From Streptomyces microflavus (GTDB taxonomy: Bacteria > Actinomycetota > Actinomycetes > Streptomycetales > Streptomycetaceae), in contig NZ_BMUG01000001.1 of the NCBI RefSeq assembly GCF_014650075.1, forward strand, positions 1,068,710 to 1,132,709: a stretch of 64,000 bases of DNA, written 5' to 3'. Positions within the stretch are counted from its first letter, which is position 1; each line of letters opens with the position of its first letter. A program made the translations under genes and the position numbers. A model generated the notes under the pieces. It was given only the letters and a program-made list of their open reading frames with translations, was not told where the DNA came from and made no database searches. Of the stretch, positions 10,423-18,844 are shown piece by piece.

Positions 10423-10788
10423 GTGACCGAGATTGACGCAAAGACCGATGCTCTCGTACCCGCCTGGCTCCACCTCCCCGACATCGCGGAGAAGCTCGAT
10501 ATCGAGGTGACGCGTGTACGGCAGCTGGTCAGGGATGGCCAGCTCATCGCCGTACGCCGCGGTGAGAAGCGGACGCTTCAGGTGCCCGCCGCCTTCATCG
10601 ACGGCGACAAGGTGGTCAAGGGCCTCTCCGGGACCCTGACCCTCCTGAGGGACGACGGCTATTCCGACGAAGAGATGCTGGAGTGGCTCTTCACTCCCGA
10701 CTCGACCCTGCCCGGCACCCCCGCGCAGGCGCTGAGCGAGAATCGCGGTACGGAGGTGAAGCGCCGGGCCCAGGCGCTCGCCGTCTGA
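10423..10788 (+). CDS. Rv2175c-family winged-helix DNA-binding protein
   Basis: A 121-residue protein with an N-terminal helix-turn-helix ([15 protein letters not shown], then [18 protein letters not shown]) and a C-terminal helical domain. This is the architecture of M. tuberculosis Rv2175c, a DNA-binding protein described as a substrate of the kinase PknL. The GTG at 10423 has no clear ribosome site. The PASTA kinase at 4237-6165 is a natural candidate to phosphorylate it; that link is inference from synteny. Confidence 0.85.
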   Translation: MTEIDAKTDALVPAWLHLPDIAEKLDIEVTRVRQLVRDGQLIAVRRGEKRTLQVPAAFIDGDKVVKGLSGTLTLLRDDGYSDEEMLEWLFTPDSTLPGTPAQALSENRGTEVKRRAQALAV

Positions 10789-10870
10789 CCGATACGACAG
10801 GAAGCGGCGTACGGGCCCCGCTCACAGCGCGGCCCGTGCCCCGCCACGACCACGGGGGAGCTCCACCACC

Positions 10871-11521
10871 ATGCCCACGCCTCGCGAGCAGCTGTCCGAC
10901 GCCCGGCTCTACCTGTGCACGGACGCCCGTAAGAGGCAGGGGGACCTCCCCGCCTTCCTGGACGCCGTGCTGTCCAGTGGGGTCGACATCGTCCAGCTCC
11001 GGGACAAGGGCATGGAGGCCGCCGAGGAGCTGGACCACCTCGCGGTTCTCGCCGACGCCTGCCGGCGCCACGGCAAGCTCCTCGCGGTCAACGACCGGGC
11101 CGACGTCGCCCACGCCATCGGCGCCGACGTCCTGCACCTGGGCCAGGGCGACCTGCCCGTCCCCGCCGCCCGCGCGGTCATCGGAACCGACCGGCTGATC
11201 GGCCGCTCCACGCACGCCGAGTCCGAGGTCGACGCCGCCGTCGCCCAGGAGGGCGTGGACTACTTCTGCACCGGCCCCTGCTGGCCCACCCCCACCAAGC
11301 CCGGCCGCCACGCCCCCGGCCTCGGCCTCGTGCGGTACGCGGCCTCCCTGGCGCAGCCCCGCCCCTGGTTCGCGATCGGCGGCATCGACGCGGGGAACCT
11401 GGACGAGGTGCTGGAGGCCGGCGCCCGCCGGATCGTGGTCGTCCGGGCGATCACCGCGGCGGACGACCCGGCGGCCGCCACCGCCGAGCTGGCGAAGCGG
11501 GTCCGGGCGCACGCGCTCTGA
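10871..11521 (+). CDS. thiE: Thiamine phosphate synthase
   Basis: Joins the hydroxymethylpyrimidine diphosphate and thiazole phosphate halves of thiamine. The 216-residue TIM-barrel protein has the ThiE landmarks VDIVQLRDK (near 38), [29 protein letters not shown], and FAIGGI near 163. GGGGAG lies 10 nt before the ATG. It is not joined to thiOSG (opposite strand, 2.3 kb away) and I see no second TPP aptamer before it. Confidence 0.93.
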   Translation: MPTPREQLSDARLYLCTDARKRQGDLPAFLDAVLSSGVDIVQLRDKGMEAAEELDHLAVLADACRRHGKLLAVNDRADVAHAIGADVLHLGQGDLPVPAARAVIGTDRLIGRSTHAESEVDAAVAQEGVDYFCTGPCWPTPTKPGRHAPGLGLVRYAASLAQPRPWFAIGGIDAGNLDEVLEAGARRIVVVRAITAADDPAAATAELAKRVRAHAL

Positions 11522-11607
11522 GCAGCGCATTCGCGGCGGACTTCGGGCCCGCTGTCCCAAGGGGTGGACGGTAAACCGGCAAAACGAGACAATATCGGCC
11601 GCTCTGG

Positions 11608-11637
11608 TTGGGGGAGTGTCCACGCCCTGGTTAACCT
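11608..11637 (+). promoter_or_regulatory. Candidate metF promoter, leaderless
   Basis: TTGGGG (11608-11613), 18 bp, TAACCT (11632-11637). The -10 hexamer ends 6 nt before the metF ATG, so transcription would start at or next to the start codon, and no ribosome site is present. Confidence 0.5.
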
Positions 11638-11643
11638 CCCCAT

Positions 11644-12561
11644 ATGGCCCTAGGGACACCTTCCACCAGGACGGACCACGCACGCACCGTGCGTGACCTG
11701 CTCGCGACCGGCAAAACCTCGTACTCCTTCGAGTTCTGGGCGCCCAAGACCGAGAAGGGCGAGCGCAACCTCTGGAACGCGCTGCGCCGGATCGAGGCGG
11801 TGCGCCCGAGCTTCGTCTCGGTGACGTACGGGGCCGGTGGCTCCACCCGGGCCGGGACGGTGCGCGCGACCCAGCAGATCGCCGCCGACTCCACGCTCAC
11901 CCCGGTCGCCCACCTCACCGCGGTCAGCCACTCGGTCGCCGAGCTGCGCAACATGATCGGCCAGTACGCCGACGCCGGGATCAGGAACATCCTCGCGGTC
12001 CGCGGCGACCCGCCCGGCGACCCGCTGGCGGAGTGGGTCGAGCACCCGCAGGGCGTGAAGTACGCGGCCGACCTCGTCCGCCTCATCAAGGAGTCCGGCG
12101 ACTTCTGCGTCGGCGTCGCCGCGTTCCCAGAGATGCACCCGCGCTCCTCCGACTGGGAGACGGACATCGGCCACTTCGTGGACAAGTGCCGGGCCGGGGC
12201 GGACTATGCGATCACCCAGATGTTCTTCCGCCCGGAGGACTACCTCCGGATGCGTGACCGGGTCGTCGCCGCCGGTTGCGAAACGCCGGTGATTCCCGAG
12301 GTCATGCCGCTCACGAGTGTGAAACAACTGGAAAGATTTTCCCAGCTCAGCAACGCGACCGTCCCTGAGCCGCTGAAAGAGCGGATCCTCGCGGTCAAGG
12401 ACGATCCGGCCGCTGTACGCTCCATCGGTATCGAGTTCGCAACGGAGTTCTGCGCGAAACTGCTGTCCGAGGGTGTGCCCGGGCTGCACTTCATCACGCT
12501 CAACAACTCGACGGCAACGCTCGAAATCTACGAGAATCTCGGACTGCACAAGCAGTCGTGA
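11644..12561 (+). CDS. metF: 5,10-Methylenetetrahydrofolate reductase
   Basis: FAD-dependent reduction of methylene-THF to methyl-THF for methionine synthesis. The 305-residue barrel protein shows [13 protein letters not shown] (catalytic Glu region), [22 protein letters not shown], and a Gln-Met-Phe-Phe segment typical of MetF. The ATG at 11644 has no ribosome site but a well-placed promoter just upstream, so the mRNA is probably leaderless. No riboswitch for SAM or cobalamin is apparent. Confidence 0.95.
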   Translation: MALGTPSTRTDHARTVRDLLATGKTSYSFEFWAPKTEKGERNLWNALRRIEAVRPSFVSVTYGAGGSTRAGTVRATQQIAADSTLTPVAHLTAVSHSVAELRNMIGQYADAGIRNILAVRGDPPGDPLAEWVEHPQGVKYAADLVRLIKESGDFCVGVAAFPEMHPRSSDWETDIGHFVDKCRAGADYAITQMFFRPEDYLRMRDRVVAAGCETPVIPEVMPLTSVKQLERFSQLSNATVPEPLKERILAVKDDPAAVRSIGIEFATEFCAKLLSEGVPGLHFITLNNSTATLEIYENLGLHKQS

Positions 12562-12609
12562 CCGGCCGTACCCGCCCCCGAGCGGCTGCGGCCGCAGGAG
12601 GGGGCGGGC

Positions 12610-13554
12610 GTGGGCTGGACGGTCCTCTACATCGCATTCGGCTTGGTGGCACTGTGGCTGCTGGGCGAGGTACTGCTGCAGTACAAGGCGCGGCTGCGCT
12701 GGCGGCTCCTCGCCTTCGGCGGCTTCCTCGGCGTGGTCATGGGGGTCCTGCTCGCCTCCGTCCCGGTCATCGTCGTCGGAACCCTCGCCTTCGCCACCGG
12801 CCAGACCTATGTGACGCTCTCCTTCCGGCGCGGCTTCTCCACCGGCTGGGCCATAGGCGGCAGTCCGGGCGAGAGCCGCCGCCGTCGTGGCGGCGGTGAG
12901 CGCGCGGCCGCCAAGGAGCCCACCCTGCAGGTCTCCGGCCTGGAGGTCTCGGACCCCACCGCCGACGACGGCTTCGACTCCTTCGGCCACAACACGGCCC
13001 CGGCCACCGCGTCCGACGCCCCCACCTCCGTGTACGAGCCGCAGCCGCTGCCCGACGACACCGGGCAGTACGGCGTGTACAGCGACTCCGGTTACGCGGC
13101 GAACGCCCCCGGCCAGGGCGGCCAGGACCAGCAGCAGTACGGGGCGGATCCCGCGGCCCAGCCGCAGTTCGCCGCGTACGACCCGTACTCCGGCTACGAC
13201 CAGCAGCAGGGCCAGGACGGCTACGCGGGGCCGTACGACTACGGGACTGGCCAGCAGAGCTACGCCGCCTACTCCGACCCGTACATCGGCACCACCAACG
13301 GGACGGCCCCCTACGCCGGTTACGACGCCTACGGCAACGGCAACGGCTACGACAGCCAGGGCGGCCAGCAGGGTTACGCCGACCCCTATGCGCAGAGCTA
13401 CGGCACGGACGCGTACACCACCGACACCCCGCCCGGCGGAGTCTGGGTCCCGCAGCAGCGCGACGCCGAGCAGTACCCCCCGATGCCGCCCGAGCAGCCC
13501 GCTCCGTACGGCAACGGCTACGACACCGGCCAGAACGAGCAGTACCGCTACTGA
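12610..13554 (+). CDS. Membrane protein with long Tyr/Gln/Gly-rich tail
   Basis: A 314-residue protein of unknown function. Residues 1-20 and about 32-60 are two hydrophobic helices, followed by a basic stretch (RRRRGGGER near 95). The rest is low complexity. The final 176 residues contain 27 tyrosines spaced by Gly, Gln, Asp, Ala and Pro (motifs such as DPYSGYDQQ and GYADPYAQSY), a composition like phase-separating or adhesive domains. The tail is probably cytoplasmic by the positive-inside rule. The GTG start has AGGAGGGG about 8 nt upstream. It is 48 bp after metF and may share its transcript. Confidence 0.8.
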   Translation: MGWTVLYIAFGLVALWLLGEVLLQYKARLRWRLLAFGGFLGVVMGVLLASVPVIVVGTLAFATGQTYVTLSFRRGFSTGWAIGGSPGESRRRRGGGERAAAKEPTLQVSGLEVSDPTADDGFDSFGHNTAPATASDAPTSVYEPQPLPDDTGQYGVYSDSGYAANAPGQGGQDQQQYGADPAAQPQFAAYDPYSGYDQQQGQDGYAGPYDYGTGQQSYAAYSDPYIGTTNGTAPYAGYDAYGNGNGYDSQGGQQGYADPYAQSYGTDAYTTDTPPGGVWVPQQRDAEQYPPMPPEQPAPYGNGYDTGQNEQYRY

Positions 13555-13600
13555 CGACCGGTGCTTCTGCTGACGGCCGGTACCGCTACCGACGACGGCC
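13543..13600. repeat. Three ~19-bp tandem units across the stop codon
   Basis: Units at 13543-13562, 13563-13580 and 13581-13600 share the pattern CTAC/TGCTGACGACCGG. The first holds the stop of the Tyr-rich protein gene (13552-13554), and the second has a TGA 19 bp later in another frame. The repeat fills the whole gap to the next convergent gene. Confidence 0.65.
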
Positions 13601-15103
13601 CTACCGCGAGCCGCGGAAGCCGTCGCCCTCCACCACGAGTCCGGCCACCAGCGTCCCCGACATCCCGGCGTGCGCGAGCCCGCCGCCCGGGTGCGACCAG
13701 CCGCCCGCCAGATGGAGCCCCGGCAGCCGCGTGAGGTTGCCGGGGTGGAGATACGCGCCCTGCGCACCGGCCAGCGCGGGCGGCGGCACCGCACCACCCT
13801 CGGCCCCCGTCTCCGCCTCGGTCTCCGCGGGCGTACGGATCTCCGTGTGCAGGATCCGCTCCCGCAGCCCGGGAACGGCCGCGCCCGCCCGCTCGATCAG
13901 GGCGTCGGCGAACCGCTGCCGCACCGCCGGGTCCGTCCAGTCGACCGGGCCCTGCGGGGCCACCGTCGCCGTCAGCGTCACCGCCTCGTGCGCCTCGTCC
14001 GGGCGGGTCGCGGGGTCGTCGGGGCGCAGCACCGTCACCGTGGGGTGCGCGGCGACCCGGCCCCCGAACACCGCCTCCTGCTCCGCCGCCCCGTCGGCGC
14101 TGTGCACCACGGTCCGGTGCACCGTGTCCGCCTCCCGGGCCCCGCGCAGCGACAGCAGCACCACGAACCGCCCCGGCAACGAGCCCGCGCGGACCGGCAC
14201 ATCGTCCGCGCCCCACACCTGCCCGCCCGGCACCAGACCGGCGTGCGGGCGCACCCCCAGCACCACCCGGTCCGCCTCGGCCACCTCACCGCCGGTCAGC
14301 TCCACCCCCGCCGCCCGGCCGTCCTTCTCCACGACCCGGACCACCTCGGCCCCGAAGACGAACTCCACCCGCCGGGCCACGCACCGCTCGTACACCGCCC
14401 GGGCCAGCTCCCGCATCCCGCCCAGCACGTACCAGCTGCCGAAGGTCTGCTCCATGTACGGCAGCAGCGCGGCGCTCGCGGGGGCGGTGCGCGGATCGAG
14501 GCCGTACGACAGCGCGTACCCGTCGAGCAGGGCGGCGAGCCGGGCGTCCGCCAGCTCCCACGCGCCGATCTCCGCCACGGTGGCCGCCTGCCGGGTGCGC
14601 AGCAACCGCCGCTGCTTCAGGGCGGGATACGGGTCGCGGCCCAGCACCTGGTGGTCCGCCCGCAGCGGCTCCTCCAGCAGCGGCCGCCGCGACCGGTCCC
14701 AGGCGTCCCGGGCCCGCTCCAGGAACCCGGTCCAGCGCTCCCCGGCACCGGCCCCGAGCGCCGCGTCCAGGGCGGAAGCGACCCCGGCCCGGGAGGCGTT
14801 GGGCAGGGACACCGCCGTGCCGTCCGCGAAGAGGTGGCGGCCGGCCGGGTCGACCTGGGTCAGCGTGACGCACTGCTCCAGGGACTCCTTGCCGGTCTTG
14901 ACGAAGAGGTCCCGCTGGACGGCGGGCAGATGCAGCAGCCCGGGCCCGGTGTCGAAGACGAAGCCCTCGTGCTCATGGCGGCCGACCGATCCGCCGTAGC
15001 TCGCGGACCGCTCGTACACCGTCACCTTGTTGCCCGCGACGGCGAGCCGGGCGGCCGCCGTCATGGCGCCCGTCCCGGCGCCGATCACCGCAATTCGTGC
15101 CAT
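13601..15103 (-). CDS. CrtI-like FAD-dependent oxidoreductase (phytoene desaturase family)
   Basis: A 500-residue flavoprotein. The N-terminus IAVIGAGTGAMTAAARLA is the FAD-binding fold with a following acidic YERSASYGG. The C-terminal GLHLAGGWSHPGGGLAHAGM is the family's second FAD signature. No carotenoid genes are adjacent, so the substrate is unknown; many such homologues act on non-carotenoid lipids. The ATG at 15103 has no ribosome site, but TAAAGT (15111-15116) ends 7 nt upstream, suggesting a leaderless message even though a gene on the same strand ends 31 bp before. Confidence 0.85.
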   Translation of the reverse strand: MARIAVIGAGTGAMTAAARLAVAGNKVTVYERSASYGGSVGRHEHEGFVFDTGPGLLHLPAVQRDLFVKTGKESLEQCVTLTQVDPAGRHLFADGTAVSLPNASRAGVASALDAALGAGAGERWTGFLERARDAWDRSRRPLLEEPLRADHQVLGRDPYPALKQRRLLRTRQAATVAEIGAWELADARLAALLDGYALSYGLDPRTAPASAALLPYMEQTFGSWYVLGGMRELARAVYERCVARRVEFVFGAEVVRVVEKDGRAAGVELTGGEVAEADRVVLGVRPHAGLVPGGQVWGADDVPVRAGSLPGRFVVLLSLRGAREADTVHRTVVHSADGAAEQEAVFGGRVAAHPTVTVLRPDDPATRPDEAHEAVTLTATVAPQGPVDWTDPAVRQRFADALIERAGAAVPGLRERILHTEIRTPAETEAETGAEGGAVPPPALAGAQGAYLHPGNLTRLPGLHLAGGWSHPGGGLAHAGMSGTLVAGLVVEGDGFRGSR

Positions 15104-15134
15104 GCCGGTGACTTTATCGACCACCACTGACAGC

Positions 15135-15752
15135 TCAGCCGGGAGGCCGGGGACCACCCGATTCCGCCAGGTGTCTCTCCTCGCGGCGCTGGGCCCGGCG
15201 GCGCAGGAAGCGGCGGATCCGCGAGGCCAGGAAGACCACGAGGACGATCCCGAGCACCAGCAGCACCGCGGCGATGACGGCGGCCGCCACCGGATTGAAT
15301 ATGGCGAACGTGACGACTCCGGCGACCCCGAGGTCCTCGGCGATGCTCATCCCGATGTTGCTGAAGGGCTCCGGGGAGGTGTTGACCGCCATCCGCGTGC
15401 CGGCCTTCACCAGATGGCTCATCAGTGCCGTCGACCCGCCGATCGCCCCGGCCGCCAGCTCGGGCAGTGAACCGCTCTCCCCGGCGAGCAGCGCGGCGAT
15501 CACCGCCCCCGCCACCGGACGGATCACGGTGTGCGCGGTGTCCCAGACGGAGTCCACGTACGGGATCTTGTCGGCCACCACCTCGCAGAGGAAGAGCACA
15601 CCGGCCACGATCAGGACGTCGGTGCGCTGCAACGCGGCGGGCACCTCGTCGGAGACGCCGGTCGCGCCGAAGACGCCGAGCAACAGGACCACCGCATAGG
15701 CGTTGATCCCGCTCGCCCAGCCACTTGTGAACACCAGAGGGATTACGGACAC
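15135..15752 (-). CDS. DUF4126-type integral membrane protein
   Basis: A 205-residue protein with about five hydrophobic segments and the pattern of the DUF4126 family (TSGWASGINAYAVVLLLGV at the start, DSVWDTAHTVIRPVAGA, and AIGGSTALMSHLVKAGTR in the middle). The C-terminus is basic and cytoplasmic. Function is unknown. The start is the GTG at 15752: conserved sequence begins there and TACGAT (15760-15765) ends 7 nt before it, again a leaderless layout. An ATG further upstream would add a 45-residue non-conserved leader. Confidence 0.75.
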   Translation of the reverse strand: MSVIPLVFTSGWASGINAYAVVLLLGVFGATGVSDEVPAALQRTDVLIVAGVLFLCEVVADKIPYVDSVWDTAHTVIRPVAGAVIAALLAGESGSLPELAAGAIGGSTALMSHLVKAGTRMAVNTSPEPFSNIGMSIAEDLGVAGVVTFAIFNPVAAAVIAAVLLVLGIVLVVFLASRIRRFLRRRAQRREERHLAESGGPRPPG

Positions 15753-15832
15753 GCAGGAGATCGTAACGACCCGCCCCACGGCCCGCGTGGGCCCGGGCAC
15801 GCAGCCCTGAGTACCCGTACCTAGGAGACGAG

Positions 15833-15883
15833 ATGAGTAGCTGCGCGGATAGGCCTGGACCTGCGGGGACGGAAGAGTGGTGA
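15833..15883 (+). CDS. Possible 16-residue small ORF
   Basis: An ATG preceded by AGGAGA at 4-5 nt spacing encodes MSSCADRPGPAGTEEW and then TGA. Its ribosome site is better than that of most neighbours. It sits alone upstream of nothing on its strand for 3.9 kb, so it is not an obvious leader peptide. Coding status is uncertain. Confidence 0.3.
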   Translation: MSSCADRPGPAGTEEW

Positions 15884-16027
15884 CCACGGAAGGGGCGCGG
15901 CGCCCGGACCGCCGACACGGGGCGGCGGAACGGCGCGGCCCCTGACGGAACGGGGGTGCACGACGTCAGGACCCGGGGGCCACGGGGGACATACGGGGTC
16001 ACGGGGAACGGGTCCGACGGATGCACG

Positions 16028-16086
16028 GAAGACGCCGGTCCGGTGAAGTTCGCAGGGGGATGCGAACTCCAGCGGCCGGCGTCTTC
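16028..16086 (-). terminator. Nested hairpins after tetR
   Basis: An outer 11-bp perfect stem (16028-16038 with 16076-16086) encloses an inner 8-bp perfect stem (16047-16054 with 16061-16068). It begins 30 bp past the tetR stop in the direction of transcription, so it most likely ends the tetR / YhgE-Pip / ABC transcript. Confidence 0.7.
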
Positions 16087-16115
16087 GTGTTGTACGGGGC
16101 TGTGCCCTCAGGGCC

Positions 16116-16727
16116 TCAGTGCCCGCTGACCCTCCCGTGCAGCAGCAGGGAGAGCGCCGAGTGGACCTCGTCGATCGACCGCTCCGGCTGGAACGCCTGC
16201 CAGTCCAGCGCCGCCACCAGCACCATCCCGACGAGGGCGGCCGCCGTCAGCGGGATGTCGATCTCCTCGCTCAGCTCACCGCTGCGCACCGCCTCCCGCA
16301 GCACGTCCTCCACCACCGCGACGGCCTCCTGCCGCACCACCAGGAGCGTGGACTGCCAGGCGCGGTTGGTGCGCCAGAGCTCGGCCACGTACAGCTGGGT
16401 GAAGGCCGGGTAGCGGTCGATGAAGGCGAGGCCGGCCCGGATCATCGCGTCCAGCGCCTCGACCTGGGTGCCGCCGCGCTCCTCGGACTCCTCGGCAGCG
16501 GCCCGCAGCGAGGCGGTCAGGAGCCCGACGCCGTGCCGGAGCAGCTCCTCGAACAGCTCGGTCTTGCTCTTGAAGTTGTAATAGACCGTGCCCTTGGCGA
16601 CCCCGGCCCGCTCGGCGATCTCGTCGACGGTGGTCGCCGAGAAGCCCTTCTCGGCGATGAGGGTCACCGCCGCCTCGTAGAGCCTCTGCCGGGTGGCCTG
16701 GCGGCGCGTGGTGCCACTGCTTTCCAT
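16116..16727 (-). CDS. TetR-family transcriptional regulator
   Basis: A 203-residue repressor-type protein. Residues 1-60 hold the TetR helix-turn-helix (IAERAGVAKGTVYYNFKSK). The rest is an all-helical ligand and dimer domain. It is the last gene of a minus-strand operon with a YhgE/Pip exporter-like protein and an ABC ATPase. A palindrome in the operon promoter (19658-19671) fits autoregulation. The ATG at 16727 lies 29 bp after the upstream stop; no strong ribosome site is seen. Confidence 0.92.
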   Translation of the reverse strand: MESSGTTRRQATRQRLYEAAVTLIAEKGFSATTVDEIAERAGVAKGTVYYNFKSKTELFEELLRHGVGLLTASLRAAAEESEERGGTQVEALDAMIRAGLAFIDRYPAFTQLYVAELWRTNRAWQSTLLVVRQEAVAVVEDVLREAVRSGELSEEIDIPLTAAALVGMVLVAALDWQAFQPERSIDEVHSALSLLLHGRVSGH

Positions 16728-16756
16728 GAGGCCGATTCTCCCAGCTTCCGGCGCGC

Positions 16757-18844
16757 TCACAGGCTCAGCTCCGGGTGCAGCCGGCTCAGGCTCCACACCT
16801 GCTTGCGGCGGGCGGTGAACGCGGTCAGGGCGAGGGCGCCGACGGTGAAGGCGCCCAGCACCGCGCAGCCCAGCCAGACCGGGCCGAGGGGGCCGCCGGT
16901 GATGAGCCTGCGCAGCCCCTCGACGACGTACGTCATGGGCAGGTACGGGTGGATCGCGCCGAAGAAGCCGGGGCTGGTCTGGACGGGGTACGTGCCCCCG
17001 GCCGAGGTCAGCTGGAGCATCAGCACGACCAGCACCAGGATGCGTCCCGCCGCGCCGAAGCAGGCGTTCAGCCACTGCACGATCGCGCCGAAGCAGCAGG
17101 TCACCAGGGCGAGGAAGGCGATCGTCCCGGCGGAGCGCTCCATCTCCAGGCCCAGACCCCAGTGCAGGACGGCCATCAGGGCGCCGACCTGGAGGATGCC
17201 GATGGCGGCGACCGGGAGCCACCCGGCGAAGGCGATCCGCCAGGCGGAGGCGCCGGTGGACAGGGCACGCCTGTTGAGCGGCTGGATGATCATGTACGCC
17301 ACCATCGCGCCGACCCAGAGGGAGAGCGGGATGAAGTACGGGGCGAAACCGGTGCCGTAATTGGGCGCCGCGTGAAGAGACTTGGAGGCCAGTTTCACCG
17401 GGTCGGCCATGACGTCGGTCCGCGCGTCGCGGTCCTTCTTGTCGTAGTCCGGGATCTTGTCGACGCCGTCGTTGAGGCCCTGGGCCAGCTCGGCCGAGCC
17501 GTCGCCGAGCCGGAACAGCCCGCCGTCCAGGTTCTCGGCACCCGTTTTGAGCTTGCCGACGCCGGTGTCCAGGTCGGCGGAGCCGGTACGGGCGCTGCCG
17601 AGGCCGGCGTGCAGGTCCTTGGCACCCTCGGCGACCTTGTGGGCGCCGGTGTTGAGGGCGTTGACGTCCTTGACGGCCTTCTCCAGGTCGTCGTCCAGGG
17701 CCGGTGCGCGCTTGGAGAGCGCCTCGGCCTGCTTCTGGAAGGCGGCCAGATGGGTGCTGAGCTTCTTCAGGTCGCCGTTCTGGTTGGTGACCAGGGTGTT
17801 CACATCGGCGGCGATCCTCGCGACATCGACGGCCGTGTTCTTGGCGCGCTCCAGCGGCGGGCAGACCTCGGCGTCGGGCTCCTCGGCCTCCTCGCACTGG
17901 GTGCGGTGGATCTCGGTGAGGTCGTCGGCCGCCTTCTTGGACTCGGCCGCGGCGGCGGGCGCGCTCTTCACGAGCACGTCGAGGTTGTTCCGTACGGCCT
18001 GTGAGGTGTCGGCGACCAGCCGGGCGGTGTCCCCGATGGACTTCCCGTTGTCCTTGAAGAAGGGGCGGGCGTCACCGGCGATCTTGTTGACCTTGTCGGC
18101 CAGCGCCTGGGTGCCGCCGGCCACCTGGCGTGACCCGGAGGCGAGTTCGCCCGCCCCGGTGTTCAGCTTGCCGATCCCGTCGGAGAGCCGCTTGCTGCCC
18201 GCCTTGGAGTCCTTGAGGCCGTTCGCGAGATCCTTGGAGCCCTTCTTCGCCTTCGATATGCCGCCCTTGAGCTCGTCGGCGCCCTTGGCGGCGTCGGCGG
18301 TCTTGTCGTGCAGATCGGAGAAGTTGACGAAGATGCGGTCCAGGAAGCCCCGCGAGGCGTTGGTGGAGGCGGCGTTGCGCACCTCGCCGAAGACCGTCTT
18401 GGAGATCTGCCCGACGATGTAGTTGTTGGCGTCGTTCGTCCGCACCTGGAGTGCGCCCGTCTCGGGGGAGTCCCCGCCGCTGGACGCGATCTTCTTGCTG
18501 AAGTCGGCCGGCATCGTCAGCGACAGGTAGTACGTCCCGTCCTCGACGCCCTTGTCCGCTTCCGCGGAGCTCACCTCATGCCACGCGAACACCTTGGAGT
18601 CGAGCAGCTTGTCGCTGATCTCGTCGCCCGCGTCGACGCGCTTGCCGTCGTTCGTGGCGCCCTTGTCGTTGTTGACCAGGGCGACGGGCAGCTTGTCGAG
18701 GTTCCCGTACGGGTCCCAGAACGAGAACAGGTACAGGGCGCCGTAGAGCAGCGGCAGGAGCAGCAGGGCGACCAGCGCGGCGGCCGGCAGCTTCCCCCTG
18801 CGGAACCGCCGCAGCTCAAGCGCGGCCAGTTTCGGCGAACGCAT
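16757..18844 (-). CDS. YhgE/Pip-type membrane protein (ABC-2-like permease)
   Basis: A 695-residue membrane protein. One helix lies near residues 20-42, followed by the conserved VALVNNDKGA block. A long extracytoplasmic region then carries repeated GA..L..G units (about residues 180-460) predicted to form a helical rod. Five or so C-terminal helices make up the ABC-2-like membrane domain (about 500-680). This is the architecture of YhgE, phage infection protein and the EsaA/MmpL-adjacent family; the substrate is unknown. Its start overlaps the ATPase gene by 29 bp, and tetR follows, so it looks like a regulated export module. Confidence 0.88.
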   Translation of the reverse strand: MRSPKLAALELRRFRRGKLPAAALVALLLLPLLYGALYLFSFWDPYGNLDKLPVALVNNDKGATNDGKRVDAGDEISDKLLDSKVFAWHEVSSAEADKGVEDGTYYLSLTMPADFSKKIASSGGDSPETGALQVRTNDANNYIVGQISKTVFGEVRNAASTNASRGFLDRIFVNFSDLHDKTADAAKGADELKGGISKAKKGSKDLANGLKDSKAGSKRLSDGIGKLNTGAGELASGSRQVAGGTQALADKVNKIAGDARPFFKDNGKSIGDTARLVADTSQAVRNNLDVLVKSAPAAAAESKKAADDLTEIHRTQCEEAEEPDAEVCPPLERAKNTAVDVARIAADVNTLVTNQNGDLKKLSTHLAAFQKQAEALSKRAPALDDDLEKAVKDVNALNTGAHKVAEGAKDLHAGLGSARTGSADLDTGVGKLKTGAENLDGGLFRLGDGSAELAQGLNDGVDKIPDYDKKDRDARTDVMADPVKLASKSLHAAPNYGTGFAPYFIPLSLWVGAMVAYMIIQPLNRRALSTGASAWRIAFAGWLPVAAIGILQVGALMAVLHWGLGLEMERSAGTIAFLALVTCCFGAIVQWLNACFGAAGRILVLVVLMLQLTSAGGTYPVQTSPGFFGAIHPYLPMTYVVEGLRRLITGGPLGPVWLGCAVLGAFTVGALALTAFTARRKQVWSLSRLHPELSL

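Larger units (their letters stand above)
15753..16115. other. 363-bp gap between DUF4126 gene and tetR
   Basis: This gap holds the leaderless promoter of the DUF4126 gene (minus), a possible 16-codon ORF on the plus strand (15833-15883), several ACGGGGG-rich segments at 15948-16010, and the nested hairpin at 16028-16086. I see no other gene. Confidence 0.6.

Noticed and set aside
13601..15103. CrtI-like gene as part of a carotenoid cluster
   Set aside because: No phytoene synthase, GGPP synthase or cyclase gene is nearby.
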